Notes under the pieces: generated by a model | The model's input: only the letters and a program-made list of their open reading frames with translations | Databases searched by the model: none | Told to the model about the DNA's origin: nothing | Position numbers and translations under genes: made by a program | Part shown: piece after piece, positions 16,256 to 25,508 of the stretch | Numbering within the stretch: the stretch's first letter is position 1 | Layout: each line of letters opens with the position of its first letter | NCBI GenBank assembly: GCA_039984955.1 | Contig: JBDWTN010000006.1 | Location: 248,001 to 312,000, forward strand | DNA: 64,000 nucleotides | Reading direction: 5' to 3' | Source: Marinobacter alexandrii | Lineage (GTDB): Bacteria; Bacteroidota; Bacteroidia; Cytophagales; Cyclobacteriaceae

Positions 16256-16871
16256 AGAGAATAATGCTCCTATGAAGAGCCTCCGAGACACTGCATTTAA
16301 TTTGATTTATGAGCCCTCCATCAAGAAAGATTACAGATATCTTGTGAGAGAGCCGATCTTCGAAAAGATAGGGAGAATAAGCAAGGCTTTGGATAAAGAA
16401 AGCAAAAGATTGATCATTCGATCAGTCTGGAGATCCTTTGATCATCAACGAATGTTATGGGATGACTGTGTAGATCTCCAAAGAAAGAAGCACCCTGAAA
16501 TGCGAATGGATGAAATTCATAAAATTGTATCTTATTTCATTGCTCCCGAAAAGGAATCAACCCATACCACAGGAGGAGCAGTAGATGCGTTAATATTCGA
16601 TATGAAGGCGAACCAAGTAATGGATTTTGGAACAAATGACGGGCTGAAAATTGATCTTAATAAGAAATGTTATCCCTATCACCCAGAGATATCCAGTGAG
16701 GCAAAAAAGAATAGAGCCCTACTTATGGGCTTGTTTGAAAAAGAAGATTTTGTGGTCGATCTAAAAGAATATTGGCATTTCGATTACGGAAATGCAGGGT
16801 GGGCACTGGAAAAGGGGAAAGATCATGCCATGTATGGAATTGTTGAAAATGAGCCTGTAATCATTCTATAA
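16164..16871 (+). CDS. VanX-like D-Ala-D-Ala dipeptidase (M15 family)
   Basis: 235 residues from ATG 16164, overlapping the racemase gene by 92 bp. Later starts at 16200 and 16272 exist; the last avoids the overlap and has a purine-rich stretch in front, but loses the conserved FPTVQIRENN part. The zinc and catalytic motifs of the VanX/DdpX group are intact: STHTTGGAVD (SxHxxGxAxD) and EYWHFDYG (ExxH). RSVWRSFDHQ matches the conserved arginine region. No signal peptide is visible, so it should be cytoplasmic, acting on imported D,D-dipeptides. It is unlikely to be a resistance gene as there is no vanHA context. Confidence 0.85.
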   Translation: MSKQISTEEYCQMVEAKDLQHKELFPTVQIRENNAPMKSLRDTAFNLIYEPSIKKDYRYLVREPIFEKIGRISKALDKESKRLIIRSVWRSFDHQRMLWDDCVDLQRKKHPEMRMDEIHKIVSYFIAPEKESTHTTGGAVDALIFDMKANQVMDFGTNDGLKIDLNKKCYPYHPEISSEAKKNRALLMGLFEKEDFVVDLKEYWHFDYGNAGWALEKGKDHAMYGIVENEPVIIL

Positions 16872-16912
16872 CATTTCAGGTTCTCAAAATCAAGTTTTTT
16901 TCAGGTATCCTT

Positions 16913-17191
16913 TTACTTATGCCCCCCTTGTTCCGCTGGGGCTGATGTAGTATGCTTATTCAATGTGATCCAGTCTGTTCGCTTATTACAATCGTGACAG
17001 AGGGGGACGATACGCCAAGTATTATCCCCAGACTTACGCTTCACATGTGCACCAACTTTTGAGGGATTGGTACAGCTCTTCGTTCTACAGGTGCCCACAT
17101 CTTCTTTGGTGATCTTTTCCCAATGCTTAAGCCAGGAACTGCAACACTCGCAAGCCCTAGCCGAATTTCTGTGTATAACTTTTACTTCCAT
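16913..17191 (-). CDS. HNH-like / zinc-ribbon protein
   Basis: 92 residues from ATG 17191. The sequence has CECCSSWLKHW, a central TCRTKSCTNP, then GAHVKRKSGDNTW and VPLCHDCNKRTD: paired cysteines flanking a His/Asn motif in the manner of small HNH nucleases (treble-clef zinc fold). The core H-N-H residues would be AHV...CHDCN. Lone genes like this are widespread; whether it cuts DNA is untested. It lies convergent to the dipeptidase gene. Confidence 0.6.
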   Translation of the reverse strand: MEVKVIHRNSARACECCSSWLKHWEKITKEDVGTCRTKSCTNPSKVGAHVKRKSGDNTWRIVPLCHDCNKRTDWITLNKHTTSAPAEQGGHK

Positions 17192-17341
17192 AGCGAGACT
17201 AAGATACATTGGAAAGTGATATGTACCCACAATTATTCTTTCATTATTGCGGGTGGTATGTGATAGCTCTAAAACATTTTCTTTTATCCTTAATATCTTC
17301 CCTATTAGTCTCTATTTTGCTTTATTAAAATAGAGACTCGA

Positions 17342-19126
17342 GTGAATAAAAGACATACTTACGACTATGGTGTAATTGGCAATTGTGCCTTCACTGCTCA
17401 TATCCATAAAAATTCATCTATCGACTGGATGTGCTGGCCAAGATTTGATAGTAGTTTCATCTTTGGAAATCTTTTGGATAATGATAAAGGCGGTGATTTT
17501 TCGATTTTACCCGTGGATGGAATAAAACATTCCAATCAATATTATCTCGAAAATACCAATGTGTTATGTACAGAAATTACAAGCGCATCGGGCACCTACA
17601 AAATCACTGACTTTGCTCCTCGCTTTTATCAACAAGATCGATACTTCAAGCCTCTAATGCTCATTAGAAAGGTGGAATGCATCTCTGGAACACCTAGACT
17701 GTCTGTCACATGCCAGCCCAAAGGGGATTACGGACAGGTTGTGCCTGAACCAAGTCTAGGAAGTAATCACATTCGATTTTTGGGACTGGATGCTTCTGTT
17801 CGTCTCACCACAAATATCTCGCTAACCAATGTTCTGAACTCACAAAGTTTCGTTTTAAACGAAACCAAATATCTGGTTTTGACATGGGGACCTCCACTAG
17901 AGGCTGCCCTGGAGGAAACCTGCGATATCTTCCTTTCCAAAACCACTAAATATTGGCAGAACTGGATCAAATCTGCCAACATTTCAAATTTCTACCAACG
18001 CGAAGCTATTAGATCGGCATTGATTTTAAAGATTCACCAATATGAAGATACTGGAGCTATCGTGGCTGCTACTACCACAAGTCTTCCTGAAAGCCCTGGG
18101 AGTACCAGAAATTGGGATTATCGCTTTTGTTGGATGAGGGATACATACTATACCCTCAATGCTTTTAATAACATTGGCCATTTTGAGGAGTCAGAAAAGT
18201 ACTTTCATTACATTCTGAATACAACCATTGAAGAGTCCAAAAGGTATCAACCTCTTTATGGCATAGATGGCAAGAAAGCCCTTGTAGAAAAAGAATTAGA
18301 TCTAAAAGGGTACCAGGATAATCAGCCCGTTCGGATTGGCAATGATGCCTACACTCATATTCAGAACGATGTGTATGGTCAAGTGCTGGTGTCACTGCTC
18401 CCTTTGTTCAATGATCAACGTATTATTTTCAATGAACGATTCGATGCTCCAGAATTGATTTTCAAAACGTTAAAAATGATTGAGCGAACTTTTGATGAGC
18501 AAGATGCCGGGTTGTGGGAGTTCAGGAATCTTGCGCAGCACCATTGCTATACTTATCTATTTCACTGGGCAGGAAGTAGTGCAGCCATCAAGATTGCAAA
18601 AACACTAAAAGATGAAAAAATTGGTGAATTGGCAACCACTTTGAAGGAAAAATCCAGAAAAGTTATTGAACAATGTTATGTGAGTTCCAAAAAAGGATAT
18701 GCTCAAGCCAAAGGCGTAGATCGGATGGATGCGAGTAACCTACAGCTTATTCTGATGAATTATTTACCAGGGAATTCTGAACGAGCAAAAGATCACTTAA
18801 AAGCCATGGAAAAAGAACTTCACGCAGGTGATGGTCTATTCTATAGATATAAACATCAGGATGATTTTGGCACACCTGAAACTACATTTCTTATCTGTGC
18901 TTTTTGGTATGTGGAAGCGTTGGCTTGTGTAGGTCGAGTAGATGAAGCTGTTCGGCACTTTGAAAAAATTGCGAGTTACAGTAATCATGTCGGGTTGTTG
19001 AGTGAAGATATCCTCGCTACAGATGGAAGTATGTGGGGCAATTTCCCGCAAGCTTACAGTCATGTAGGACTGCTGAATGCTAGTAGCAGAATCTCCAGAA
19101 AACTAGACTTACCAGATTTCTATTGA
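17342..19126 (+). CDS. GH15 family glycoside hydrolase (glucoamylase/trehalase type)
   Basis: 594 residues from a GTG start. N-terminal beta-sandwich (about 1-220) opening with DYGVIGNCAFTAHIHKNSSI and IDWMCWPRFDS, then the (alpha/alpha)6 barrel with NWDYRFCWMRD, YGIDG and a carboxylate near FGTPETTFLICAFW. No signal peptide is present, so the enzyme is cytoplasmic. In actinobacteria and others, cytoplasmic GH15 proteins of this length hydrolyse trehalose. The gene converges with, and overlaps by 7 bp, the trehalose synthase gene, which supports a trehalose role. Confidence 0.88.
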   Translation: MNKRHTYDYGVIGNCAFTAHIHKNSSIDWMCWPRFDSSFIFGNLLDNDKGGDFSILPVDGIKHSNQYYLENTNVLCTEITSASGTYKITDFAPRFYQQDRYFKPLMLIRKVECISGTPRLSVTCQPKGDYGQVVPEPSLGSNHIRFLGLDASVRLTTNISLTNVLNSQSFVLNETKYLVLTWGPPLEAALEETCDIFLSKTTKYWQNWIKSANISNFYQREAIRSALILKIHQYEDTGAIVAATTTSLPESPGSTRNWDYRFCWMRDTYYTLNAFNNIGHFEESEKYFHYILNTTIEESKRYQPLYGIDGKKALVEKELDLKGYQDNQPVRIGNDAYTHIQNDVYGQVLVSLLPLFNDQRIIFNERFDAPELIFKTLKMIERTFDEQDAGLWEFRNLAQHHCYTYLFHWAGSSAAIKIAKTLKDEKIGELATTLKEKSRKVIEQCYVSSKKGYAQAKGVDRMDASNLQLILMNYLPGNSERAKDHLKAMEKELHAGDGLFYRYKHQDDFGTPETTFLICAFWYVEALACVGRVDEAVRHFEKIASYSNHVGLLSEDILATDGSMWGNFPQAYSHVGLLNASSRISRKLDLPDFY

Positions 19127-21300
19127 CCCGTAAGGTCTATTAAGATTTTTCGAACATCTCTGAAGCTTTCCACTCTGTATTTTGCTGTGGAAGATGAGGA
19201 ACCAACTTTGATAGTATGAGCCTGATCAGGCATTGCTTTGAACGTATCCTCATCCGTCCAGTCATCCCCTGCAGCAAAGAAAAAATCATAAGGTTGTCTC
19301 TTCAGCCAAGAGGCTGCAGCCGTACCCTTGTTGACACTAGAGTTCTTGATTTCAATAACCATATCTCCTTCCTGCACTTGCAAGTCTCGCTCTGCAGAAA
19401 GGTACTTCAGATGGCTGGTTAGCTCTCTGGATCGCAAATCACCCAGCCCTGTTTCTACTTTTCGATAGTGCCATACCAACGAATAGTCTTTCTTTTCAAT
19501 GAATGAACCTGGTGTTCTATCCACATACATTTCCAGCACCTTATGAAATTCATCTTGCCAGCTATTGTCAAGATCCACGAAGCGTTTCCATTCTTCTCCT
19601 CTCTGTTTGTGCCAAACTCCATGCTCAGCAATGAAGTCAATTTTAAACTTGGAAAGCCATTCTTCCAGTGTGTCTTTTCCTCTTCCACTTATCACGACGA
19701 CATGGTTGCGTTCATCCTTCGTCAACTTTGTGAGTATTTGTTCCAGTTCTGCATCAGGCTTAGAGTCATTGGGATTGGCATGAAATCCGACCAAAGTACC
19801 ATCATAGTCAAGGAGAATGATTCGCTTATTTGATTTTGAATATGCATCGAGGAGTTCCTCTCTCACATCCACAGTAAAAGGCTTAGTTTGTAAGTTTTCC
19901 TGCTCTTGTTTTACTGAATTTAATTGCTGCATGAACAAGCTTACCCATGAATGAATATTGTAACGCTTAATGGAGTTTTGCATGATATCCATTCTTGCTT
20001 GTTGCTCTTCGATTGGCATAGTCAATGCCTCTTTTAATGCAGAAACCAATTGATTTTTATCATTAGGGTTGATCAGGATAGCATCTGATAATTCTTTGGA
20101 TGACCCGGCCATTTCACTCAAGATCAACACGCCTTTTTGATCAAGTTTACTTGCTATGAATTCTTTGCATACTAAATTCATCCCGTCCCTCATTGGTGTG
20201 ACCAATGCCACATTAGCCATGCGATAAAAAGCACTTAGAGCGCTGAGCGGAAAGCTTCTGTAGAAGTAGTGAATGGGCGTCCAATTGATCCGACCAAACC
20301 GACCGTTAATACGGCCCACGAGTAGCTCTATCTCTGCTTTTAAAGAAGCATACATTGGTACTGTATCACGTGATGGAACTACGATCATCAATAGGGATAC
20401 TTTACCAATAAACGATTTGTTTTCTTCGAAAAAAAGCTCGAATGCTTTGAGTCTTTCAGGTATTCCCTTTGAGTAATCAAGTCGATCGATAGAGAGTATC
20501 AACTTCACATCTCCTAAGGATGTTCTGTAACGAACTTCTCGATCTAATGTCTCTGGTGCCGATGCAGAACTTGCGTACTTGTCATAGTCTATTCCCATAG
20601 GTAAAGCATCAGCTTTGACCAATCGGTTGCCCACGTTCATTTGACCATTTGTATTTCCGATACCAGCAAGCCTATTTACCGAGGATAAGAAATGCCTCAT
20701 ATCATCGTAGGTATGGAAACCAATAAAATCAGCGCCAAGCATTCCATTCAAGAGCTCACGCCTCCACGGGAGCAAGCGAAATGATTCATAAGATGGAAAT
20801 GGAATATGTAGGAAAAAACCAATACTACTATTGGGGTGCGTCTCCCGTACAAGCGCTGGCAGGAGTAATAGCTGATAGTCATGGATCCAAATGGTATCGC
20901 CATCTTCCATAACCCCCTCTAATTCTTTCGCGAATTTCTTATTTACCTTTTTATATGCGATCCAAAAATCTTCATTATAAACAGCATGCTGATTGAAGTA
21001 ATGAAAATTTGGCCACAAGGTTTCGTTGCTAAATCCCTCGTAGTATTCTTCAATTTCATTTTTGGTGAGGAATACAGGTCGCATGTTCTCCTCTGACAGT
21101 TTAGAGGTGATTTCTTCTTTCGCTTCTATTTTATTTACTGCTAACCCAGGCCAACCTAGCCAAACGTTGTTCCCCTCCTTGTAGATTGATCCAAGGCCGG
21201 TTGCAAGGCCACCTTCGCTTGTCTTATATTCAAAAGTCCCAGAGGATGTCTTTTCTATTTTGACTGGAAGTCTATTGGATACAATAATGATTTTTGACAT
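19120..21300 (-). CDS. otsA-otsB fusion: Fused trehalose-6-phosphate synthase / trehalose-phosphatase
   Basis: 726 residues from ATG 21300 (a TTG two codons earlier is less likely). Residues 1-470 are a GT20 synthase: IIIVSNRLPVKIEK, GGLATGLGSIY, WIHDYQLLLLP, SIDRLDYSKGIPERL, VTPMRDGMNLVCKEF. Residues 490-726 are a HAD phosphatase: LLDYDGTLVGF, VVISGRG, GDDWTDEDTF. It makes trehalose from UDP-glucose and glucose-6-phosphate in two steps within one polypeptide. Trehalose protects against salt and drying. The oppositely oriented GH15 gene could recycle the product. Confidence 0.95.
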   Translation of the reverse strand: MSKIIIVSNRLPVKIEKTSSGTFEYKTSEGGLATGLGSIYKEGNNVWLGWPGLAVNKIEAKEEITSKLSEENMRPVFLTKNEIEEYYEGFSNETLWPNFHYFNQHAVYNEDFWIAYKKVNKKFAKELEGVMEDGDTIWIHDYQLLLLPALVRETHPNSSIGFFLHIPFPSYESFRLLPWRRELLNGMLGADFIGFHTYDDMRHFLSSVNRLAGIGNTNGQMNVGNRLVKADALPMGIDYDKYASSASAPETLDREVRYRTSLGDVKLILSIDRLDYSKGIPERLKAFELFFEENKSFIGKVSLLMIVVPSRDTVPMYASLKAEIELLVGRINGRFGRINWTPIHYFYRSFPLSALSAFYRMANVALVTPMRDGMNLVCKEFIASKLDQKGVLILSEMAGSSKELSDAILINPNDKNQLVSALKEALTMPIEEQQARMDIMQNSIKRYNIHSWVSLFMQQLNSVKQEQENLQTKPFTVDVREELLDAYSKSNKRIILLDYDGTLVGFHANPNDSKPDAELEQILTKLTKDERNHVVVISGRGKDTLEEWLSKFKIDFIAEHGVWHKQRGEEWKRFVDLDNSWQDEFHKVLEMYVDRTPGSFIEKKDYSLVWHYRKVETGLGDLRSRELTSHLKYLSAERDLQVQEGDMVIEIKNSSVNKGTAAASWLKRQPYDFFFAAGDDWTDEDTFKAMPDQAHTIKVGSSSSTAKYRVESFRDVRKILIDLTGQ

Positions 21301-21479
21301 TGACAAGCGTGTTTAATAATTCCAGATGAATGTAAGGCAAATACTTACTTATTTGTTCTCGCAAGAAGTTAGTATGAAAGAAGTAATTTTCTAAGAGTTT
21401 TCTTGCAAAACCAAATGAGTATGAAAATCTCCAAGGTTAACTTCCAAACGATTTGGTAATCTTTCTTGTTGACTCGATA

Positions 21480-22082
21480 ATGAATGAAGTTGAAAATCAG
21501 GAAGCATACTGGACTAACAGATATCGTGAGAATCTTACCGGGTGGGACATTGGTAACCCATCTTTCCCTTTGCAATCGTACATTGATCAATTGACAGATA
21601 AAGATCTCAAAATCTTAATTCCAGGTGCGGGAAATGCTTATGAAGCTGAGTATCTGTTTCATCAGGGGTTTACCAATGTTTTTGTACTGGATATATCCAA
21701 CGTTCCGCTTCAACAATTCAAAGAACGAGTTACTGATTTTCCTGAATCACATTTGATTCATGGTGATTTTTTTGACTTAAATGACACCTACGATCTGATC
21801 TTTGAACAAACCTTTTTTTGTTCATTTGAACCTACTCCCAAGAACAGATCTGCTTATAGCAACCAAATGCATAAACTACTAAATCCGGAAGGAAAACTTG
21901 TGGGTGTATGGTTTAAACATCCATTGGCAAAAGATTCTAAGCGACCTTTTGGAGGAACCAAAGATGAATACCTCAGCTACCTCACTCCTCACTTTGAAAT
22001 ACACGTTTTTGAGGATTGCTATAACTCAATTCCTCCTCGCATGAGCAATGAACTTTTTGGGATTTTTAGAAGAAACTCGTAA
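21480..22082 (+). CDS. TPMT-family SAM-dependent methyltransferase
   Basis: 200 residues from ATG 21480 (MNEVENQEAYWTNRYRENLT). SAM motif ILIPGAGNAYEAEYL, the WDIGNPSFPLQSYI substrate region, FVLDIS and the acidic HGDFFDL block are those of the thiopurine S-methyltransferase-like family. Members methylate thiols, selenium or halide compounds; the natural substrate here is unknown. It is a monocistronic gene; a TAATCTTT element at 21457 resembles a -7 box. Confidence 0.85.
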   Translation: MNEVENQEAYWTNRYRENLTGWDIGNPSFPLQSYIDQLTDKDLKILIPGAGNAYEAEYLFHQGFTNVFVLDISNVPLQQFKERVTDFPESHLIHGDFFDLNDTYDLIFEQTFFCSFEPTPKNRSAYSNQMHKLLNPEGKLVGVWFKHPLAKDSKRPFGGTKDEYLSYLTPHFEIHVFEDCYNSIPPRMSNELFGIFRRNS

Positions 22083-22100
22083 CTGAAAGCAAAAAGACTT

Positions 22101-24836
22101 CTAGTTAAAGTTTCGAATCTGATAGGTGAAGGTCAACATAAAATAACGTTGCAATACTTGTGTCTGGCTCTCCTGCACATACTGGGGTGTAACCGTTTGA
22201 CTAAAGCTTTGATTTCTCCCTAACAGATCAAAAACAGACAACTCCAATTCTCCTCTATTCTTTTTTAAGAATTTCTTTGCTACCGCCATGTTCCAAAGTG
22301 TATAGCTAGTATCGAATGAATCATTAAGGCCAACGTATTTCTGAAAGTAGGTTTCGTTTCTGAACACAATTCCTTTCCCAAATATCAAGTTTAGTTTGGT
22401 TCCGATTGTCTGAGTATAATATTTATTGTTAGTCTCTGATTGGATGGAATTAGATACTCGACTCCCGTTTATCTGATAGTAGACATTATAATCCACCTTT
22501 TCACTAATGTTACTAACAAGGCCTAATTTCAAATTAGCCGAATACGTACTGGAGATGTTTAGAATATCATTTGTTAAACCTGGCAATCTTTGATAGGTCA
22601 ATCCTAAAGAGGCATTCAAATTGTTTTTGATTGATGGAATCAGTATTCCATAGGTTGAGTTGTTTCTCACGGACCAAAATCCATCTAAATTAACAGGAGT
22701 ATTTACCTGTGCTCCTTCTACAAAAGTGACACCTCCTTGTGCTACTGAGTCTGCTGCAATAATTGATGTCCCGGTGGTAATGTAATCACTACTGGCCTGC
22801 ACACGCGTCAGGTTTGAAAATGTGATGTTTTTGTCAAGATTATTTTTCTGCAATCGCATGGTCAGTGAATGCGAGTACGTTTGGCCCAGATTGGGATTTC
22901 CTAGCGACAAAAAGAGTGGGTTACTATTATCAATCACATTCTGCAATTGACTAACGGATGGTTCTGTGGTTGATGCAGCATATCTAAAGAAAAAATTGCC
23001 GCTTTTAGATAATTCAAATCTTCCAGAAATAGAAGGAAGAAGGTTTCCGAAATTTCTATTAAAACTACCTGTTTCAGGAAGTACCTGATTATTATTCAAC
23101 TGGGCATTTTGATATGCCATCGAAACGTCGAAATGATTTCCGAATTGATTATTAGAATAACGAATGGAAGGCGTGTGTTTGGTGTAGCCGCTTTCGAACG
23201 TATTGGATAAGGACTCATTCAGCGTCATTAGTCCATTAGTCCCCTCCAGTACAAATGTTTCCTTTTCTGATTCCCTAGCTGTGTGGCTTACTTCATATCG
23301 TACCGCAACTTGACCTGATATGCCAACAGGCTCGGTAAAGGTCGCTGTTGATCCTATAGTAAACTGATCTTCATTCGTATAATAATCAATCAACGAATCT
23401 AATTCAAGATCCTCATAGAAACTCTCTCTTGTAGTTGGGTTTATCCTTGTATTCAAGTCTAAAGAAAGTGTTCTCCCGACCTTTTCAAATTTGTGTTGAA
23501 AGATGAAATTATTACTAAAGTTCAGTGCTCGATTTAGGCTGTTGTATTGATTAAACGTGCTATTCAACACCTCATTAGTCGATCGAGTGGTTTGTCCTGT
23601 GGTTACTTCATCGCCTTGATTGTCTTGATAGCTTACTGACGTTCGCACCAAAAGATTGTTATTGTCATTGATTTTATAACCAATCCTCATGTTCAATCGA
23701 TGGTTGAAATTATCCGTGGTTGATTGCTGATCTTCTTCGTATAACTGACTACCATTTGCTAAAAACGATTCTCTAGTAAGCAATTGATCGTTGTTGTTAT
23801 TCGATTGATTGAAGAAATAGCTTCCTTCAAATGTTGCTTTGGTTCCCCATTCATCAGTAAAGTTGGTGCCTATTGAATTTGTCTTCGTGATTCCATCTTG
23901 TGTACCAGTAATAAAATTCTGATTTCCTCCTCTTCTAAATCCACCTCGACCACCCCCTCCACTTATACCGATTAGGTCCTCACTCCCAAAGTTTTGCTGA
24001 TTTATGTTATTACTCATTCCTAGAACGGTGAGTCTCTTTTCTTTACTAAATGAGTTTAATGCGACACCAGATTTGTACAATTCATTTTCTCCAAGTCCGG
24101 CATAAACCTTCCCAAATTGCCCATTACGTTTGTCTTCTTTAGTGATCACGTTCATGGTTTTGGTTGTATTGCCATCATCAAAACCTGTAAATTGGGACTG
24201 ATCACTTTCTTCGTCATAAACTTGCACTTTATCAACCACATCCGCAGGGATTGTATTTAAGGACAATAACGGATCTTGCCCGAAGAAACGCTTTCCATCA
24301 AGCAACACTTGCTCTACATTTTCTCCATTAGCAGTGACTCCATCGCTATCCACTACAATGCCTGGCATCTTACTTACTAAATCACTTGCTGAAGCATCTG
24401 GGTTAGTTTTAAATGCCGCTGCATTGTATTGAGTCGTATCTCCTATTTGCTGAACAGCTATCACTTCACCCTCTACTGTCACTTGCTCTAGCAGGGTTAG
24501 ATCAGGCTTAATAGAAATAGTCCCTAGGTTGATTTCTGGAATACTAACTCTCATGAGTTTGGTGTACGAGATATATCCTACACTGGAAACTCTAAGCTTA
24601 TAAAATGCACGTTCCAGCTTGTCAATGATGAATTTTCCATCTCCATCTGCTACGGCAAATTGTGAGCGGGTAGAATCCTTAATGTTTACCATAATCACAG
24701 TGGCACCTACTAAAGGAGACATATCTGAGTTGTCAATCAAAATTCCTTCTACTCTGTATACTGGCTCTTGCCCAAAAGAATAGAATGTGATAATTAAAAA
24801 GCTGAGTACTAAAAGAGTGCTTGCAATGTTTTTCAT
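22101..24836 (-). CDS. Outer-membrane barrel with carboxypeptidase-like regulatory domain
   Basis: 911 residues. Signal peptide to about residue 22 (LIITFYSFGQ), a CarboxypepD_reg beta-sandwich (YRVEGILIDNSDMSPLVGAT), a plug-like region (VSKMPGIVVDSDGV, NVEQVLLDGKRFFG) and a long beta-barrel of the OMP_b-brl_3 (PF14905) type with a glycine/arginine-rich loop GGGGRGGFRRGGNQ. It is TonB-receptor-like but of the group without an SusD partner; the substrate is unknown. The Spy-like gene upstream ends 4 bp inside its start (ATGA overlap), so the pair is coupled. Confidence 0.85.
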   Translation of the reverse strand: MKNIASTLLVLSFLIITFYSFGQEPVYRVEGILIDNSDMSPLVGATVIMVNIKDSTRSQFAVADGDGKFIIDKLERAFYKLRVSSVGYISYTKLMRVSIPEINLGTISIKPDLTLLEQVTVEGEVIAVQQIGDTTQYNAAAFKTNPDASASDLVSKMPGIVVDSDGVTANGENVEQVLLDGKRFFGQDPLLSLNTIPADVVDKVQVYDEESDQSQFTGFDDGNTTKTMNVITKEDKRNGQFGKVYAGLGENELYKSGVALNSFSKEKRLTVLGMSNNINQQNFGSEDLIGISGGGGRGGFRRGGNQNFITGTQDGITKTNSIGTNFTDEWGTKATFEGSYFFNQSNNNNDQLLTRESFLANGSQLYEEDQQSTTDNFNHRLNMRIGYKINDNNNLLVRTSVSYQDNQGDEVTTGQTTRSTNEVLNSTFNQYNSLNRALNFSNNFIFQHKFEKVGRTLSLDLNTRINPTTRESFYEDLELDSLIDYYTNEDQFTIGSTATFTEPVGISGQVAVRYEVSHTARESEKETFVLEGTNGLMTLNESLSNTFESGYTKHTPSIRYSNNQFGNHFDVSMAYQNAQLNNNQVLPETGSFNRNFGNLLPSISGRFELSKSGNFFFRYAASTTEPSVSQLQNVIDNSNPLFLSLGNPNLGQTYSHSLTMRLQKNNLDKNITFSNLTRVQASSDYITTGTSIIAADSVAQGGVTFVEGAQVNTPVNLDGFWSVRNNSTYGILIPSIKNNLNASLGLTYQRLPGLTNDILNISSTYSANLKLGLVSNISEKVDYNVYYQINGSRVSNSIQSETNNKYYTQTIGTKLNLIFGKGIVFRNETYFQKYVGLNDSFDTSYTLWNMAVAKKFLKKNRGELELSVFDLLGRNQSFSQTVTPQYVQESQTQVLQRYFMLTFTYQIRNFN

Positions 24837-25243
24837 TGCCCATCTCCATTGGGATTGCCTTCTTGATTCCTTAGCCCCCTTCGTGGAGCACGAATACTTG
24901 TATAAATCTTGTACTGTTCCTCGTTGAGTACATCTTTGACTAAATCATCTTTTTCCTTTCTTAACGCCAGCATTTTTTCTCTTCGTCCCTCACGATCATT
25001 GCTTGCTCTCAGTTCTTCTATTGATTCCTTGAGCGTAATGGTGAACTCATCATAGATGCCATCTAACAACAGTTTTTGGTCTTCGCTTAAGTCTGTGATT
25101 TTTTTGTAGAGCGTTTGCTTTTCCCTTTTCACCATTTCTTCTGGACCTCCTCCATTTCTCCTCCCTCCTGGTGGCTGGCTAAATGAGATCAATGTGATCA
25201 TGATTAAGGAAGCATAGAGTGAAATTCTAAATGTATTCTTCAT
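24833..25243 (-). CDS. Spy/LTXXQ-like periplasmic helical protein
   Basis: 136 residues with a signal peptide (LIMITLISFSQP), a glycine-rich stretch PPGGRRNGGGPEE and a helical region ITDLSEDQKLLLDGIYDEF ending in VLNEEQYKIYTSI. The LSxxQ...LxxEQ pattern is that of Spy/CpxP-like and heavy-metal-resistance helical proteins that bind unfolded or metal-stressed proteins. It overlaps the barrel gene by 4 bp. In Bacteroidota such pairs are common, and the helper may aid barrel folding. A related protein is encoded at 62196. Confidence 0.75.
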   Translation of the reverse strand: MKNTFRISLYASLIMITLISFSQPPGGRRNGGGPEEMVKREKQTLYKKITDLSEDQKLLLDGIYDEFTITLKESIEELRASNDREGRREKMLALRKEKDDLVKDVLNEEQYKIYTSIRAPRRGLRNQEGNPNGDGQ

Positions 25244-25388
25244 AACAATTTTGATTTCCTCTTTAGACTCGGTTTCTCATTAAATCCCTCATTCATCATG
25301 AAATTTCTCTAAGTGATAGGGAACTACGCTATTGTAGATCTTGGGATCAATCCATTTAGGTAGTAATCAGAATGATTCCATCCATTTT

Positions 25389-25452
25389 ACTTACAAAAGT
25401 GAAACTTTATCTTAGTAATTTCGATATAATACTTACAATTGTGAAATTTATA
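25389..25452. promoter_or_regulatory. Direct repeat, 42-bp period, before a MacB-like permease
   Basis: ACTTACAAAAGTGAAACTTT at 25389 and ACTTACAATTGTGAAATTTA at 25431 match at most positions and are exactly 42 bp apart (four helical turns). The second contains the palindromic core ACAATTGT. They sit 57 bp before the permease ATG in a 265-bp divergent intergenic region. Prefix-domain permeases are often controlled by PadR-type repressors, so operators are the likeliest role. Confidence 0.5.
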
Positions 25453-25508
25453 ATAGAATTGACCTTTAAAGACATCTTTTCTTAGGTTGTTAAATCAAAA
25501 ACCACTAG

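Noticed and set aside
16164-16871. VanX-like gene as vancomycin resistance
   Set aside because: No vanHA, vanRS or ligase genes are nearby; the neighbours point to D-amino-acid metabolism, and Gram-negative cells are intrinsically insensitive.
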